Positions 10,627 through 19,159 of a DNA stretch of 64,000 nt are shown here, one piece after another; the first letter of the stretch is position 1; each line of letters opens with the position of its first letter. Where the stretch lies: positions 5,056,346-5,120,345 of the forward strand of contig NZ_KI421511.1 in NCBI RefSeq assembly GCF_000473265.1, given 5' to 3'. Position numbers and translations under genes: made by a program. Source of the stretch: Amycolatopsis thermoflava N1165. Its GTDB lineage: Bacteria > Actinomycetota > Actinomycetes > Mycobacteriales > Pseudonocardiaceae. Under the pieces are notes generated by a model that saw only the letters and a list, made by a program, of their open reading frames with translations, did no database searches and had not been told where the DNA came from.

Positions 10627-11463
10627 TCAGACCGGTACCCACGGAGAACCATGCGCCAGCCGCCTCCCTCCGGGATCGGAGCCCAGTAACACTGCGTGTA
10701 ACACCGCGGCCGTCCGCGATCGGTGGCGGTCCGCGTCGGCGGGCCACAGATCGGCCGCGATCAGCCCGGCGGGCCAGCTGAGCGAGGACAGCTCGTACTT
10801 GTCCGCGTCCGCCAGCGCGCCCGAGACGAGCTCCCCGGCTCTTCGCTTCTGCCCGATGGTGCCCAGCGCCGCGGCGAGCACCAGTTGGGACTTGACCGTG
10901 TGCCGGATCGATCCGGCAGCGGTGGCTTCGTCGAGAGCGACCTCGGCCGGCCCGACCGCGGCCTGCGCGTCGCCCGAGGCGAGCGCGAGTTCCGCGGTGA
11001 CCCAGCCGAGCCGGGTCCGGGTCCGCCAGTTGTCCACCGCGCCCGCGGCTCGGTCCAGGACGCGTCGCGACGCGGTGAGCCGCCCGGTGCCCAGATGGTC
11101 GGCGGCCAGCCCGAGGAGCGCGTCCGCGAGCGCGCCGCGAGCGTCCAGGCCGTCCGGGTCCGGCTCCGACACGGCCATGACGGCCTGGCGCAGCGCGGCG
11201 CCGTCGAGCCCGCGGGCGACGGCGTGGCCGCCGAGCTGACGGCGGTGCGAGGCGAGGGTGGCCAGCGCCAGTGCGGCGACCACCTGGTCCCGGTCGCGGG
11301 CGAGCTCGTCGAGCAGGGTGGTGGCAGCCGCGTAGCGGCCCTGTGCGCCGAGCACGATCGCGCCGAGCAGGCGCCGCCTGGGCGGGCCAGCGGCGGCGAG
11401 CACGTCCGGCGGCGGCGCCGGACGGTCGCCGAAGGCCGCTCGTCGGAGTTCGATCTCGTGCAC
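10627..11463 (-). CDS. TPR-like helical protein (Rv3415c-like)
   Basis: 278 residues; the GTG start lies one base after the upstream MerR stop, so the two are co-translated. It is nearly all alpha-helical and Ala/Leu/Arg-rich, with repeated 30-40 residue helix pairs such as GRYAAATTLLDELARDR and GRLTASRRVLDRAAGAV, consistent with a TPR-type scaffold. Position between the bldM/sigD genes and whiB matches Rv3415c of M. tuberculosis. Function is unknown. Interaction with a neighbouring regulator is a guess from co-transcription. Confidence 0.75.
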   Translation of the reverse strand: MHEIELRRAAFGDRPAPPPDVLAAAGPPRRRLLGAIVLGAQGRYAAATTLLDELARDRDQVVAALALATLASHRRQLGGHAVARGLDGAALRQAVMAVSEPDPDGLDARGALADALLGLAADHLGTGRLTASRRVLDRAAGAVDNWRTRTRLGWVTAELALASGDAQAAVGPAEVALDEATAAGSIRHTVKSQLVLAAALGTIGQKRRAGELVSGALADADKYELSSLSWPAGLIAADLWPADADRHRSRTAAVLHAVLLGSDPGGRRLAHGSPWVPV

Positions 11464-11464
11464 G

Positions 11465-12409
11465 TTACTTCCCTACCAGGACGTACTCGATCCGGTCAGC
11501 CGCCGTCCGCAGTCCAGACAGCTGTTCGACGCGATCCGGCAGCTCCGGGGCGCGCCAGCCGGGGCCGGCGGCGAACAGGCGGCTGCGCAGCCCGCCGCGG
11601 GACACTTCGGGGAACAGCTCCGGATCGGCGTTGCCCGCGCGGTCGGCCCAGAGCACCACGGCCGCGGGTGAGCTGCGCCGGACAGCCGCGGACAACGCGG
11701 GACCGGGCAGTGGCAGCCCGAAGAGCTGCGAGCCGATGCGCCGCGCGGCGAGGCCCGCGGCCAGCACGTGCAGCGACAACGCGTCCTGCTCGCCCGGAAC
11801 GCGGCTGAGCAGGACCGGGCGCTGGTTGCGCGGGTGGTCGAGCACCGGCGTGGCGCGCACTACGGCGGCCAGCACGCACTCGCTCAGCATCGCCTGCACC
11901 TCGACCCCGGCCGGGGTGCCCGGCCAGCCGGCCCCGCAGGCGTCGAGGACCGGGGCGATCACGCCCTCCCATGCGTCGAGGACGCCGACGCTGCCGATCG
12001 CGTCGTCGAGAGTCTGCTGCACCGCGCGGCCGTCGAGCGCGACCGCGGCCGCACGCAGCCGGCGGGCGGCCGCGCCGTTCTGCGCGGCGCTGAGCTGCTC
12101 GGCCGGCGGCGGCAGCGGCTGGGCCGCGATCTCCGGGGCGGCGCCGAACGACTTCGGCATCTGCTGGAGCGCGTAGCGAGCGGCCTCCGCGGTCGAAGCG
12201 CCGCGCAGCAGCGCGCGCTGCATCAGTTCGAGCCGGCCGATGTCGGCGGCGCAGTAGCGGCGGTGCTTGCCGTCGGTGTGCCTGCTCGGGCCGAGGCCGT
12301 AGCGGCGGTCCCAGGTGCGCAGGGTCGAGGGCGCGACCCCGAGCCGCCGGGCGACGGCGGCCACGGGCATCGTCGGCTCGGCCTGACCGGCACCCCTGGG
12401 ACGGCTCAC
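11465..12409 (-). CDS. MerR-family regulator with a degenerate cobalamin-binding fold
   Basis: 314 residues from the GTG at 12409; ATG 12370 and TTG 12445 are alternatives and none has a clear ribosome site. The N-terminal MerR winged helix (VAAVARRLGVAPSTLRTWDR, then RRYCAADIGRLELM) is followed by a helical domain and a Rossmann-like domain like those of CarH/LitR. The W-plus-EH signature of the B12 helical domain reads AGWPGTPAGVEVQAML (His lost), and the cobalamin loop DxHxxG reads EQDALSLHVLAAG. Light- or B12-dependent sensing is therefore unlikely. Co-transcribed with the TPR-like gene and divergent from whiB. Confidence 0.8.
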   Translation of the reverse strand: MSRPRGAGQAEPTMPVAAVARRLGVAPSTLRTWDRRYGLGPSRHTDGKHRRYCAADIGRLELMQRALLRGASTAEAARYALQQMPKSFGAAPEIAAQPLPPPAEQLSAAQNGAAARRLRAAAVALDGRAVQQTLDDAIGSVGVLDAWEGVIAPVLDACGAGWPGTPAGVEVQAMLSECVLAAVVRATPVLDHPRNQRPVLLSRVPGEQDALSLHVLAAGLAARRIGSQLFGLPLPGPALSAAVRRSSPAAVVLWADRAGNADPELFPEVSRGGLRSRLFAAGPGWRAPELPDRVEQLSGLRTAADRIEYVLVGK

Positions 12410-12532
12410 CCGACCCAATATCCCGGTACCACTCGAACGGGGCAACCTGAATCGGTTTCGTCATTTCCCCTGTTTACGGCCCTGATCTCACGCATCCGGG
12501 GGAAACCTAACGGCTGAATCAGCGGGATTCCC

Positions 12533-12561
12533 TTGAACAACTATTGGCGCGCTTCTAACGT
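12533..12561 (+). promoter_or_regulatory. Predicted housekeeping-type promoter of whiB3/whiD
   Basis: -35 TTGAAC (12533-12538), 17-base spacer, -10 TAACGT (12556-12561). It sits about 80 bases upstream of the whiB ATG in a stretch of lower GC than its surroundings. Confidence 0.5.
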
Positions 12562-12638
12562 TACCGCCGTTGCGCCATTCGGAGTAATCGCCGGGCGGCT
12601 AAGCAGGGGTGGCACGACCGAATCGGAGGGCGGTCACG

Positions 12639-12941
12639 ATGGCAGACACGCGTAGGCTCCCGGGCCCGAACGCCGATATCTGGGATTGGCAGCTGCGGGG
12701 GTCGTGCAGGGGGATGGACAGCGGCGCGTTCTTCCACCCGGATGGCGAGCGGGGGCCGGCGCGAGCGCGCCGGGAGGCCCGGGCGAAGGCGATCTGCCAG
12801 TCCTGCCCGGTCCTGCAACTGTGCCGGGAACACGCGCTCGCGGTGCACGAGCCGTACGGGATCTGGGGCGGGCTGTCGGAAGCCGAGCGGGAGACGATCA
12901 TCCGCACCGGGAAACCGCAGCTGACCCTTTCCGGCCAGTAG
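12639..12941 (+). CDS. whiB3: WhiB-family iron-sulfur transcription factor (WhiB3/WhiD group)
   Basis: 100 residues from the ATG at 12639, chosen because GGAGGG (12625-12630) lies 8 bases ahead. The four cluster ligands are C23, C53, C56 and C62 (CX29CX2CX5C), followed by the sigma-interacting turn GIWGG (74-78) and a basic tail. The opening LPGPNADIWDWQL is typical of WhiB3/WhiD. WhiB3 senses redox and NO in mycobacteria; WhiD controls spore maturation in Streptomyces. Location next to the bldM-sigD block supports orthology. Confidence 0.93.
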   Translation: MADTRRLPGPNADIWDWQLRGSCRGMDSGAFFHPDGERGPARARREARAKAICQSCPVLQLCREHALAVHEPYGIWGGLSEAERETIIRTGKPQLTLSGQ

Positions 12942-12981
12942 CCGGAACGGAAAAGGCGGACGGCACCCGGGTGAACGCCCG

Positions 12982-13590
12982 TCAGCCGGGTGCCGTCTTT
13001 TTTCCCAGAAATCGCGGCCACGCGGACATCGCCGTGTCGATGACCGCTTCCAGGTCGGCGAGTTCGGCGCCATCTCGCGCTTGAATCGACATCCCGTGCA
13101 GAATCGTGCCGTAGAACCGGACGATTCCCTCGATGTCGGCGTCTTCGGGCAGGTCCCCCTCCGCGACCGCGCGCCGCAAGCGGGCCGCCACTCCGATCAG
13201 GTTGTTCCGCCGCTTCGCCGCGAGGAATTCGCGGACCGGCCGGTTCTGCTCCGTGCAGTTGAGCGCGGCCAGCACGACCATGCACCCGCGCGGGTGCCCC
13301 TCCTCGACGTACCCGCGGGCACTCTCCCGCAACCAGGCCTCGACGGCGTCGCGCGCGGTCTCCCCCTCCGGCGGCCGGTGCCCGAACCGCTCGCGGTAGC
13401 GCTCGATCGCCTCCCGGAACAACGCCTCCTTCCCGCCGAAGGCCGCGTACAGGCTCGGTGAGCCGATCTTCATGGCGGCGGTCAGGTCGGACAGCGACGT
13501 GCCCTCGTAGCCGCGCTCCCAGAAGACGTACATCGCCTCATCCAGGGCCGCGTCCCGGTCGAAGGCCCTCGGACGGCCGCGTGGTGACAT
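12982..13590 (-). CDS. TetR/AcrR-family repressor
   Basis: 202 residues from the ATG at 13590 (MSPRGRPRAFDRD); an in-frame ATG at 13599 would add three residues. The N-terminal helix-turn-helix is ALDEAMYVFWERGYEGTSLS plus LTAAMKIGSPSLYAAF. The C-terminal domain has one Cys in HPRGCMVV and one in LNCTEQ, as in the TetR_C group that represses adjacent reductases. Two near-identical 22-bp sites lie in the gap to the divergent SDR gene, so it very likely controls both itself and that gene. Confidence 0.88.
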   Translation of the reverse strand: MSPRGRPRAFDRDAALDEAMYVFWERGYEGTSLSDLTAAMKIGSPSLYAAFGGKEALFREAIERYRERFGHRPPEGETARDAVEAWLRESARGYVEEGHPRGCMVVLAALNCTEQNRPVREFLAAKRRNNLIGVAARLRRAVAEGDLPEDADIEGIVRFYGTILHGMSIQARDGAELADLEAVIDTAMSAWPRFLGKKTAPG

Positions 13591-13598
13591 GGTTCGCA

Positions 13599-13620
13599 TT
13601 CTATAGCGGTCGGCACAGAA
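13599..13620. promoter_or_regulatory. TetR operator, site 1
   Basis: A 22-bp site bounded by TTCT and AGAA. It matches site 2 (13632-13653) at 19 of 22 positions when that site is read in reverse complement. Its right half, CGGCACAGAAG (13611-13621), is a perfect inverted match to CTTCTGTGCCG (13631-13641). Confidence 0.65.
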
Positions 13621-13631
13621 GTCGCCCTAAC

Positions 13632-13653
13632 TTCTGTGCCGATCACTACAGAA
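13632..13653. promoter_or_regulatory. TetR operator, site 2
   Basis: A 22-bp imperfect palindrome that begins TTCTGTG and ends CTACAGAA, 11 bases from site 1 and just upstream of the SDR ribosome site. Spacing and symmetry suggest paired repressor dimers. Confidence 0.65.
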
Positions 13654-13664
13654 ATGGAGGGCTC

Positions 13665-14405
13665 ATGGGTTCGCTGGACGGCAAGGTCGCACTCGTGACC
13701 GGGGGCAGCAGGGGCATCGGGGCGGCGATCGCCCGGAAGCTGGCGGCAGAAGGGGCGCACGTCGCGGTCACCTACGAGAAGTCCGCCTCGCGGGCGGCCG
13801 AGGTGGTGGCCTCGATCGAGAGCCTCGGCCGGAAGGGGCTGGCGCTGCAGGCCGACAGCGCGGACGCCGAGGCGCTGACCGCGGCGGTGAACCAGGCCGC
13901 CGAAGCGCTGGGCGGGCTGGACGTGCTGGTCAACAACGCCGGGATCTTCCCGCGCGGGACGATCGAGGAGATGAGCCTCGCCGACTTCGACCGGACGCTG
14001 GCGGTCAACGTGCGGGCGGTGTTCGTCGCGACCAAGGCCGCGGTGCGGCATCTGCCGGCCGGTGGCCGGATCATCACGATCGGCAGCACGCTCGGCGAGC
14101 GGGTGGCGCGGCCGGGGATGAGCGCCTACGCGGCGTCTAAGGCCGCCGTGGTGGGGATGAGCCGGGCGTTCGCGCGTGATCTGGGGTCGCGCGGGATCAC
14201 TTCGGTGGTGGTTCAGCCGGGGCCGACCGACACGGACATGAACCCGGCGGACGGGCCGCGGGCGGCGAGCACTCTCGCGCTCTCGGCTGTTGGGCGGCAT
14301 GCTTCGCCGGAGGACTTGGCCGCGACCGTTGCGCATGTCGCCGGGGCTGGTGGGGCGTTCATCACCGGGTCGGTGATCACTGTTGATGGTGGGGTCAATG
14401 CTTGA
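13665..14405 (+). CDS. Short-chain dehydrogenase/reductase
   Basis: 246 residues, ATG after GGAGGG (13656-13661). Classical SDR: cofactor loop TGGSRGIG (about 12-19), NNAG (about 90), catalytic Ser in TIGSTLGE, and the Tyr-x-x-x-Lys pair in SAYAASKAA, ending in TGSVITVDGG. It follows the FabG-like pattern and is an NAD(P)H-dependent oxidoreductase of unknown substrate. Divergent from and probably repressed by the TetR gene. Confidence 0.9.
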   Translation: MGSLDGKVALVTGGSRGIGAAIARKLAAEGAHVAVTYEKSASRAAEVVASIESLGRKGLALQADSADAEALTAAVNQAAEALGGLDVLVNNAGIFPRGTIEEMSLADFDRTLAVNVRAVFVATKAAVRHLPAGGRIITIGSTLGERVARPGMSAYAASKAAVVGMSRAFARDLGSRGITSVVVQPGPTDTDMNPADGPRAASTLALSAVGRHASPEDLAATVAHVAGAGGAFITGSVITVDGGVNA

Positions 14406-14424
14406 GTAGGCGCTACGCGGGTTT

Positions 14425-14462
14425 CTCAATCGCCGGCTTCGCTTCGCTACGCCCCGATTGAG
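14425..14462 (+). terminator. Stem-loop after the SDR gene
   Basis: Arms CTCAATCG (14425-14432) and CGATTGAG (14455-14462) with a 22-base loop, starting 20 bases after the stop. There is no T-run, so it is a weak or structural terminator. Confidence 0.4.
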
Positions 14463-14470
14463 CCCTCTCG

Positions 14471-14571
14471 AACCCGATCTTTCAGTGTTCGGTTGCCGAG
14501 ACACCGCGTCAAGGCGGGAAAGCGTGCCTTGACCCGGTGGCTCGGCAACCGATTTGGCTGGGGATCGGGTT
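14471..14571. repeat. Nested palindromic element, copy A
   Basis: Outer arms AACCCGATC (14471-14479) and GATCGGGTT (14563-14571). Inside is a long hairpin (14490-14551): CGGTTGCCGAG pairs with CTCGGCAACCG, CACCG with CGGTG, GTCAAGG with CCTTGAC, leaving a 12-base loop CGGGAAAGCGTG. Copies B (32745-32872) and C (62554-62681) share the innermost stem and loop but differ in paired positions of the outer stem. It lies between the convergent SDR and groEL genes. Confidence 0.75.
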
Positions 14572-14637
14572 GCGGGAGGGGGGTGGCTCGGGGGTTGGCG
14601 CGTTGCGTTGCCGGGTCGCCGTCGGGTGAGAAGAAGG

Positions 14638-14666
14638 AAGGGCCCCCGCCTTTGGCGGGGGCCCTT
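14638..14666 (-). terminator. groEL terminator
   Basis: A perfect 13-bp stem, AAGGGCCCCCGCC (14638-14650) and GGCGGGGGCCCTT (14654-14666), with a TTT loop, 16 bases beyond the groEL stop. Confidence 0.85.
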
Positions 14667-14681
14667 TGGTGCTTGTTGTTG

Positions 14682-16359
<1,678 letters not shown>

Positions 16360-16375
16360 CACCGCAGCGCCTGTG

Positions 16376-16669
16376 TCAGTTGACGACAGCCAGCACGTCG
16401 CGAGCGGACAGGATCAGGTAGTCCTCACCGTTGTACTTGACCTCGGTGCCGCCGTACTTCGAGTAGATGACGACGTCGCCGACGTTGACGTCGACCGGGA
16501 TGCGGTTCCCCTTGTCGTCGACGCGGCCCGGGCCAACGGCCAGAACCTTGCCCTCCTGGGGCTTCTCCTTGGCGGTGTCGGGGATGACGAGGCCGGACGC
16601 GGTCGTCTCCTCGGCCTCGCTCGTCTGGACAACGATCTTGTCCTCGAGCGGTTTGATGTTCACGCTCAC
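16376..16669 (-). CDS. groES: Co-chaperonin GroES (Cpn10)
   Basis: 97 residues from the GTG at 16669; GGAGGT lies about 6 bases upstream, which rules against the GTG at 16684. It has the mobile loop [19 protein letters not shown] and the beta-barrel core [20 protein letters not shown] ending in ARDVLAVVN. It caps the GroEL ring in ATP-dependent folding. First gene of the CIRCE-controlled operon. Confidence 0.96.
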   Translation of the reverse strand: MSVNIKPLEDKIVVQTSEAEETTASGLVIPDTAKEKPQEGKVLAVGPGRVDDKGNRIPVDVNVGDVVIYSKYGGTEVKYNGEDYLILSARDVLAVVN

Positions 16670-16775
16670 CGGGTTGACCTCCACGGGTCGTCGAAAGCGT
16701 TGGCAGGTACTTACTTGGTTTCGGCGCCTACCACCCCCGCCGTCGCGGGTGCCGGGGCGTGTGCGGTGCCTTCGA

Positions 16776-16802
16776 TTAGCACTCTAGCCACGGGAGTGCT
16801 AG
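16776..16802 (-). promoter_or_regulatory. CIRCE element (HrcA operator) of groES-groEL
   Basis: TTAGCACTC (16776-16784), 9-base spacer, GAGTGCTAG (16794-16802): the classical CIRCE inverted repeat with one end mismatch. It predicts HrcA repression and heat induction of the operon. Confidence 0.9.
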
Positions 16803-17015
16803 CCGCGCAAGGAGGGTCCCCCGGTGTGGCTGCCACCCCTTGTCAAGGCGCTTGACCGGGCACTTTGCCATCCCCGTCGCGGCGGCGGCCGGCGCCCCGG
16901 CGACACGTCGTCACGTAGCGATATCGGCATCTCACTCGTTGAGCGGTGTTGACTTCCGGCCCCGCTGCCTACCTTGGGAAACGGCCCGGACACGACTGGA
17001 AGGAATGGTGTTCCC

Positions 17016-17081
17016 ATGGGTGGTTGCAGCTGTTGCAGCTCGTGCAGTGGCCCCGGATGCGGCTGCTGCGGAGGCTGCTAG
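17016..17081 (+). CDS. 21-residue cysteine-rich peptide
   Basis: ATG at 17016 to TAG at 17079-17081; GGAAGGA lies 11 bases upstream (16998-17004). Eight of 21 residues are Cys (positions 4, 6, 7, 10, 15, 17, 18, 21) and the rest are Gly, Ser and one Pro, with no charged residue. The CxCC and CxCC spacing resembles metallothionein-type metal clusters. A TTGACT box (about 16947) and a perfect 15-bp terminator (17098-17137) frame it as an independent transcript. I recognise no family. It could bind Cu or Zn, be a structural peptide, or be a leader peptide. Confidence 0.55.
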   Translation: MGGCSCCSSCSGPGCGCCGGC

Positions 17082-17097
17082 CACCGGCCTTGACCTG

Positions 17098-17137
17098 AAC
17101 GGCCCCGGGACCCCGACGGCGCGGTCCCGGGGCCGTT
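17098..17137. terminator. Bidirectional terminator between the Cys-rich peptide and the oxidoreductase
   Basis: A perfect 15-bp stem: AACGGCCCCGGGACC (17098-17112) and GGTCCCGGGGCCGTT (17123-17137). The minus-strand oxidoreductase stop abuts it at 17138. Confidence 0.8.
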
Positions 17138-17989
17138 CTACGGAACCAGCACGATCTTCCCGCGCACCCGCCCGCTCTCGCTCAGCTCGTGCGCCTTCGC
17201 GGCGTCCGCCAGCGGCAGGATCTGCGAGACGTGGATCCGCACGTCCGCGGCCCTCGCCAGCTCCGCGGCCGACGGCTGCACGTAGAACCGCCGGTAGCGC
17301 GGGTCGTCCGCCCCGTCGTCGCCCTGGGCGTCGATCAGCACGCCGTCCCGCTTCAGCACCCGCAGCGACCGCGAGCCGTACTCGCCGCCGACCAGGTCGA
17401 ACACCACGTCCACATCGGACACCGCCGTGGTGAAGTCGACCGCGGTGTGGTCGATCAGCTCGTCCGCGCCGAGTGCGCGCAGGAACTCGTGGTTGACCGC
17501 CCGCGCGGTGCCGATCACGTGCGCGCCCCTGGCCTTCGCCACCTGCACCGCCACGTGCCCGACCCCGCCGGCCGCGGCGTGGATCAGGACGCGCTGACCA
17601 GCACGAACATCGGCCAGCGCCTGGGACGCGGTCAGCACCGCCGTCGGCAGCGCGGCGGCGTCGACGTGGTCCAGGGACGCCGGCTTCGGGGCCAGCGCGT
17701 CGCGGGGCACAGCCACGTACTCGGCGTAGGCGCCCCATCGCGACATCACCAACCCGAACACCTCATCGCCGGTCTCCTCGACCACGCCCGAGAAGTCCAG
17801 GCCGAGCCGGAACGGCGGCACGATCCCGAACCCCTCCACCAGCCCCCGCCGGAGCTTCCAGTCGGCCGCGTTCACCCCCACCGCGCGCACCCGCACCAGC
17901 ACCTCGCCCGGCCCGGGCACCGGCCGCGGCACGTCGACGACTTCCAGGACCTCGGGGCCGCCAAGGGCCCGCACATCAACAGCTTTCAC
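17138..17989 (-). CDS. Zinc-independent MDR oxidoreductase (quinone oxidoreductase type)
   Basis: 283 residues from the GTG at 17989 (VKAVDVRALGGPEV). A medium-chain dehydrogenase without the structural-zinc Cys cluster; the NADPH loop is HAAAGGVGHVAVQVAKARGA, followed by the strand GADELIDHTAVDF and the end motif GKIVLVP. It resembles NADP-dependent oxidoreductases that reduce quinones or enals. Divergent from an HxlR regulator, a common pairing for electrophile-responsive reductases. Confidence 0.85.
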   Translation of the reverse strand: MKAVDVRALGGPEVLEVVDVPRPVPGPGEVLVRVRAVGVNAADWKLRRGLVEGFGIVPPFRLGLDFSGVVEETGDEVFGLVMSRWGAYAEYVAVPRDALAPKPASLDHVDAAALPTAVLTASQALADVRAGQRVLIHAAAGGVGHVAVQVAKARGAHVIGTARAVNHEFLRALGADELIDHTAVDFTTAVSDVDVVFDLVGGEYGSRSLRVLKRDGVLIDAQGDDGADDPRYRRFYVQPSAAELARAADVRIHVSQILPLADAAKAHELSESGRVRGKIVLVP

Positions 17990-18011
17990 ACCGAAGATCC
18001 TCGACCGCGGT

Positions 18012-18047
18012 GGTATCAGTTGTGAAGAAGGCACCTTCCTGATATCC
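18012..18047. promoter_or_regulatory. Nested palindromes in the oxidoreductase/hxlR divergent region
   Basis: GGTATCAG (18012-18019) and CTGATATCC (18039-18047) flank a tight palindrome GAAGG-CA-CCTTC (18027-18038). This is a plausible HxlR-type operator 10 bases before the regulator ATG. Confidence 0.5.
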
Positions 18048-18056
18048 AGGTACCCC

Positions 18057-18440
18057 ATGGATACCGTCCAGTCCTACCTGCGCGCCTGCCCCGCCCGCAC
18101 GGTGCTCGACGCGCTGGCCAACAAGTGGACGCTGCTGGTGCTGAGCTTCCTGCGCCGCAGCGACGGCCCCGTGCGCTTCAACGAGTTGCGCCGCCAACTG
18201 GAGGGCATCACCCAGAAGTCGCTCACCCAGACGCTGCGCGCGCTCGAGCGCGACGGCCTGGTCGACCGGGCCGTCTACCCGACCGTGCCGCCGCGCGTCG
18301 AGTACTCGCTCACCGCACTCGGCACGCAGGTCGGCGACATGTTCAACGTGCTGGGCGAGTGGGCCGAGGAGCACGTCGGCGAGATCCTCGCGGCGCGGGA
18401 GGCCTTCGACAACCGCCCCGCGCCGGAACCGGTGCGCTGA
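18057..18440 (+). CDS. HxlR-family transcriptional regulator
   Basis: 127 residues. A winged-helix HxlR domain covers most of the protein: NKWTLLVLSFLRRSDGPVRF, NELRRQLEGITQKSLTQTLR and the wing PRVEYSLTALG. A single Cys near the start (RACPART) fits the redox-sensing Cys of HypR/QorR-type members. It is divergent from the quinone oxidoreductase-like gene, which it probably controls in response to electrophiles. Confidence 0.9.
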   Translation: MDTVQSYLRACPARTVLDALANKWTLLVLSFLRRSDGPVRFNELRRQLEGITQKSLTQTLRALERDGLVDRAVYPTVPPRVEYSLTALGTQVGDMFNVLGEWAEEHVGEILAAREAFDNRPAPEPVR

Positions 18441-18520
18441 CCGGAACCGCTGTCACCCACAAGGCGTCGTACGCCCCGTGGCGCACCGAGGTGGTGCAGC
18501 GGATCCAGGAGAGCGTGCCG

Positions 18521-19093
18521 ATGACGTACCCACCGCAGCCGGGCCAGTCCTACGGGCCGCGGCCCGGCGCCTACGGCCAGGGCGGCTACCCGCAGCAGCA
18601 GGGCCCGTTCCCGCCCGGCGGTGGGTACCCGCCGCCCCGGCCGCCGAAGAAGACCGGCCTGTGGATCGGGCTCACCGCGGGTGTCCTGGTGGTCGTCGCG
18701 TTCCTCGTCACGGCGTTCGCCGCACCTGGCTTCCTGCTCGGCGATGATGAGAACGGCACCGTAGCCGACCGCGCGCCGGACGCCGGCGACAGCCCGGCCG
18801 CGAACCTGGTGGACGAGATCGGCCGGCGATTCCTCGCGCACGACGAGAACGGTCTGAACCAGCTGGCGTGCTCCGGCGCGGAGGTCGCGATCGAGGGGTA
18901 CACCCGGGAAGCCGAGATGTACCAGGCGTTCACGCTCAACGGCCCGGTCCAGGAGACCGCAGGCACCGCGACCGCCACGGCACACGTGGTGCTCGAGGCC
19001 GAAGGCAGGCGGGTCGAGGGGGACCTGGTCATCTCGCTCGCCGACGAGAACGGCTCCTGGTGCCTGAAAGACCTGGAAGAGGCGCGCAAGTGA
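18521..19093 (+). CDS. Single-pass membrane-anchored protein of unknown function
   Basis: 190 residues; ATG at 18521 with an AGGAGAG site 7-14 bases upstream. The cytoplasmic N-terminus is a Pro/Gly/Tyr/Gln-rich segment (about 1-45), then basic PPKK and one membrane helix (LWIGLTAGVLVVVAFLVTAF). The exported part ends with a compact domain containing two Cys (LACSG and SWCLKD), similar in plan to actinobacterial DUF4878-like proteins. Ligand and partner are unknown. Confidence 0.7.
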   Translation: MTYPPQPGQSYGPRPGAYGQGGYPQQQGPFPPGGGYPPPRPPKKTGLWIGLTAGVLVVVAFLVTAFAAPGFLLGDDENGTVADRAPDAGDSPAANLVDEIGRRFLAHDENGLNQLACSGAEVAIEGYTREAEMYQAFTLNGPVQETAGTATATAHVVLEAEGRRVEGDLVISLADENGSWCLKDLEEARK

Positions 19094-19159
19094 TCGGGTA
19101 GTTCCCAACCCCCTTGCCACTGTGTAGTTTCCTGACTACACCAGCCTGGGAGGGGCAGC

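Noticed and set aside
16842..16856. GTCAAG-GCG-CTTGAC palindrome as a fourth copy of the nested element
   Set aside because: It shares only the six-base core and lacks the loop, outer stem and tail, so it is probably a chance or promoter-associated palindrome.
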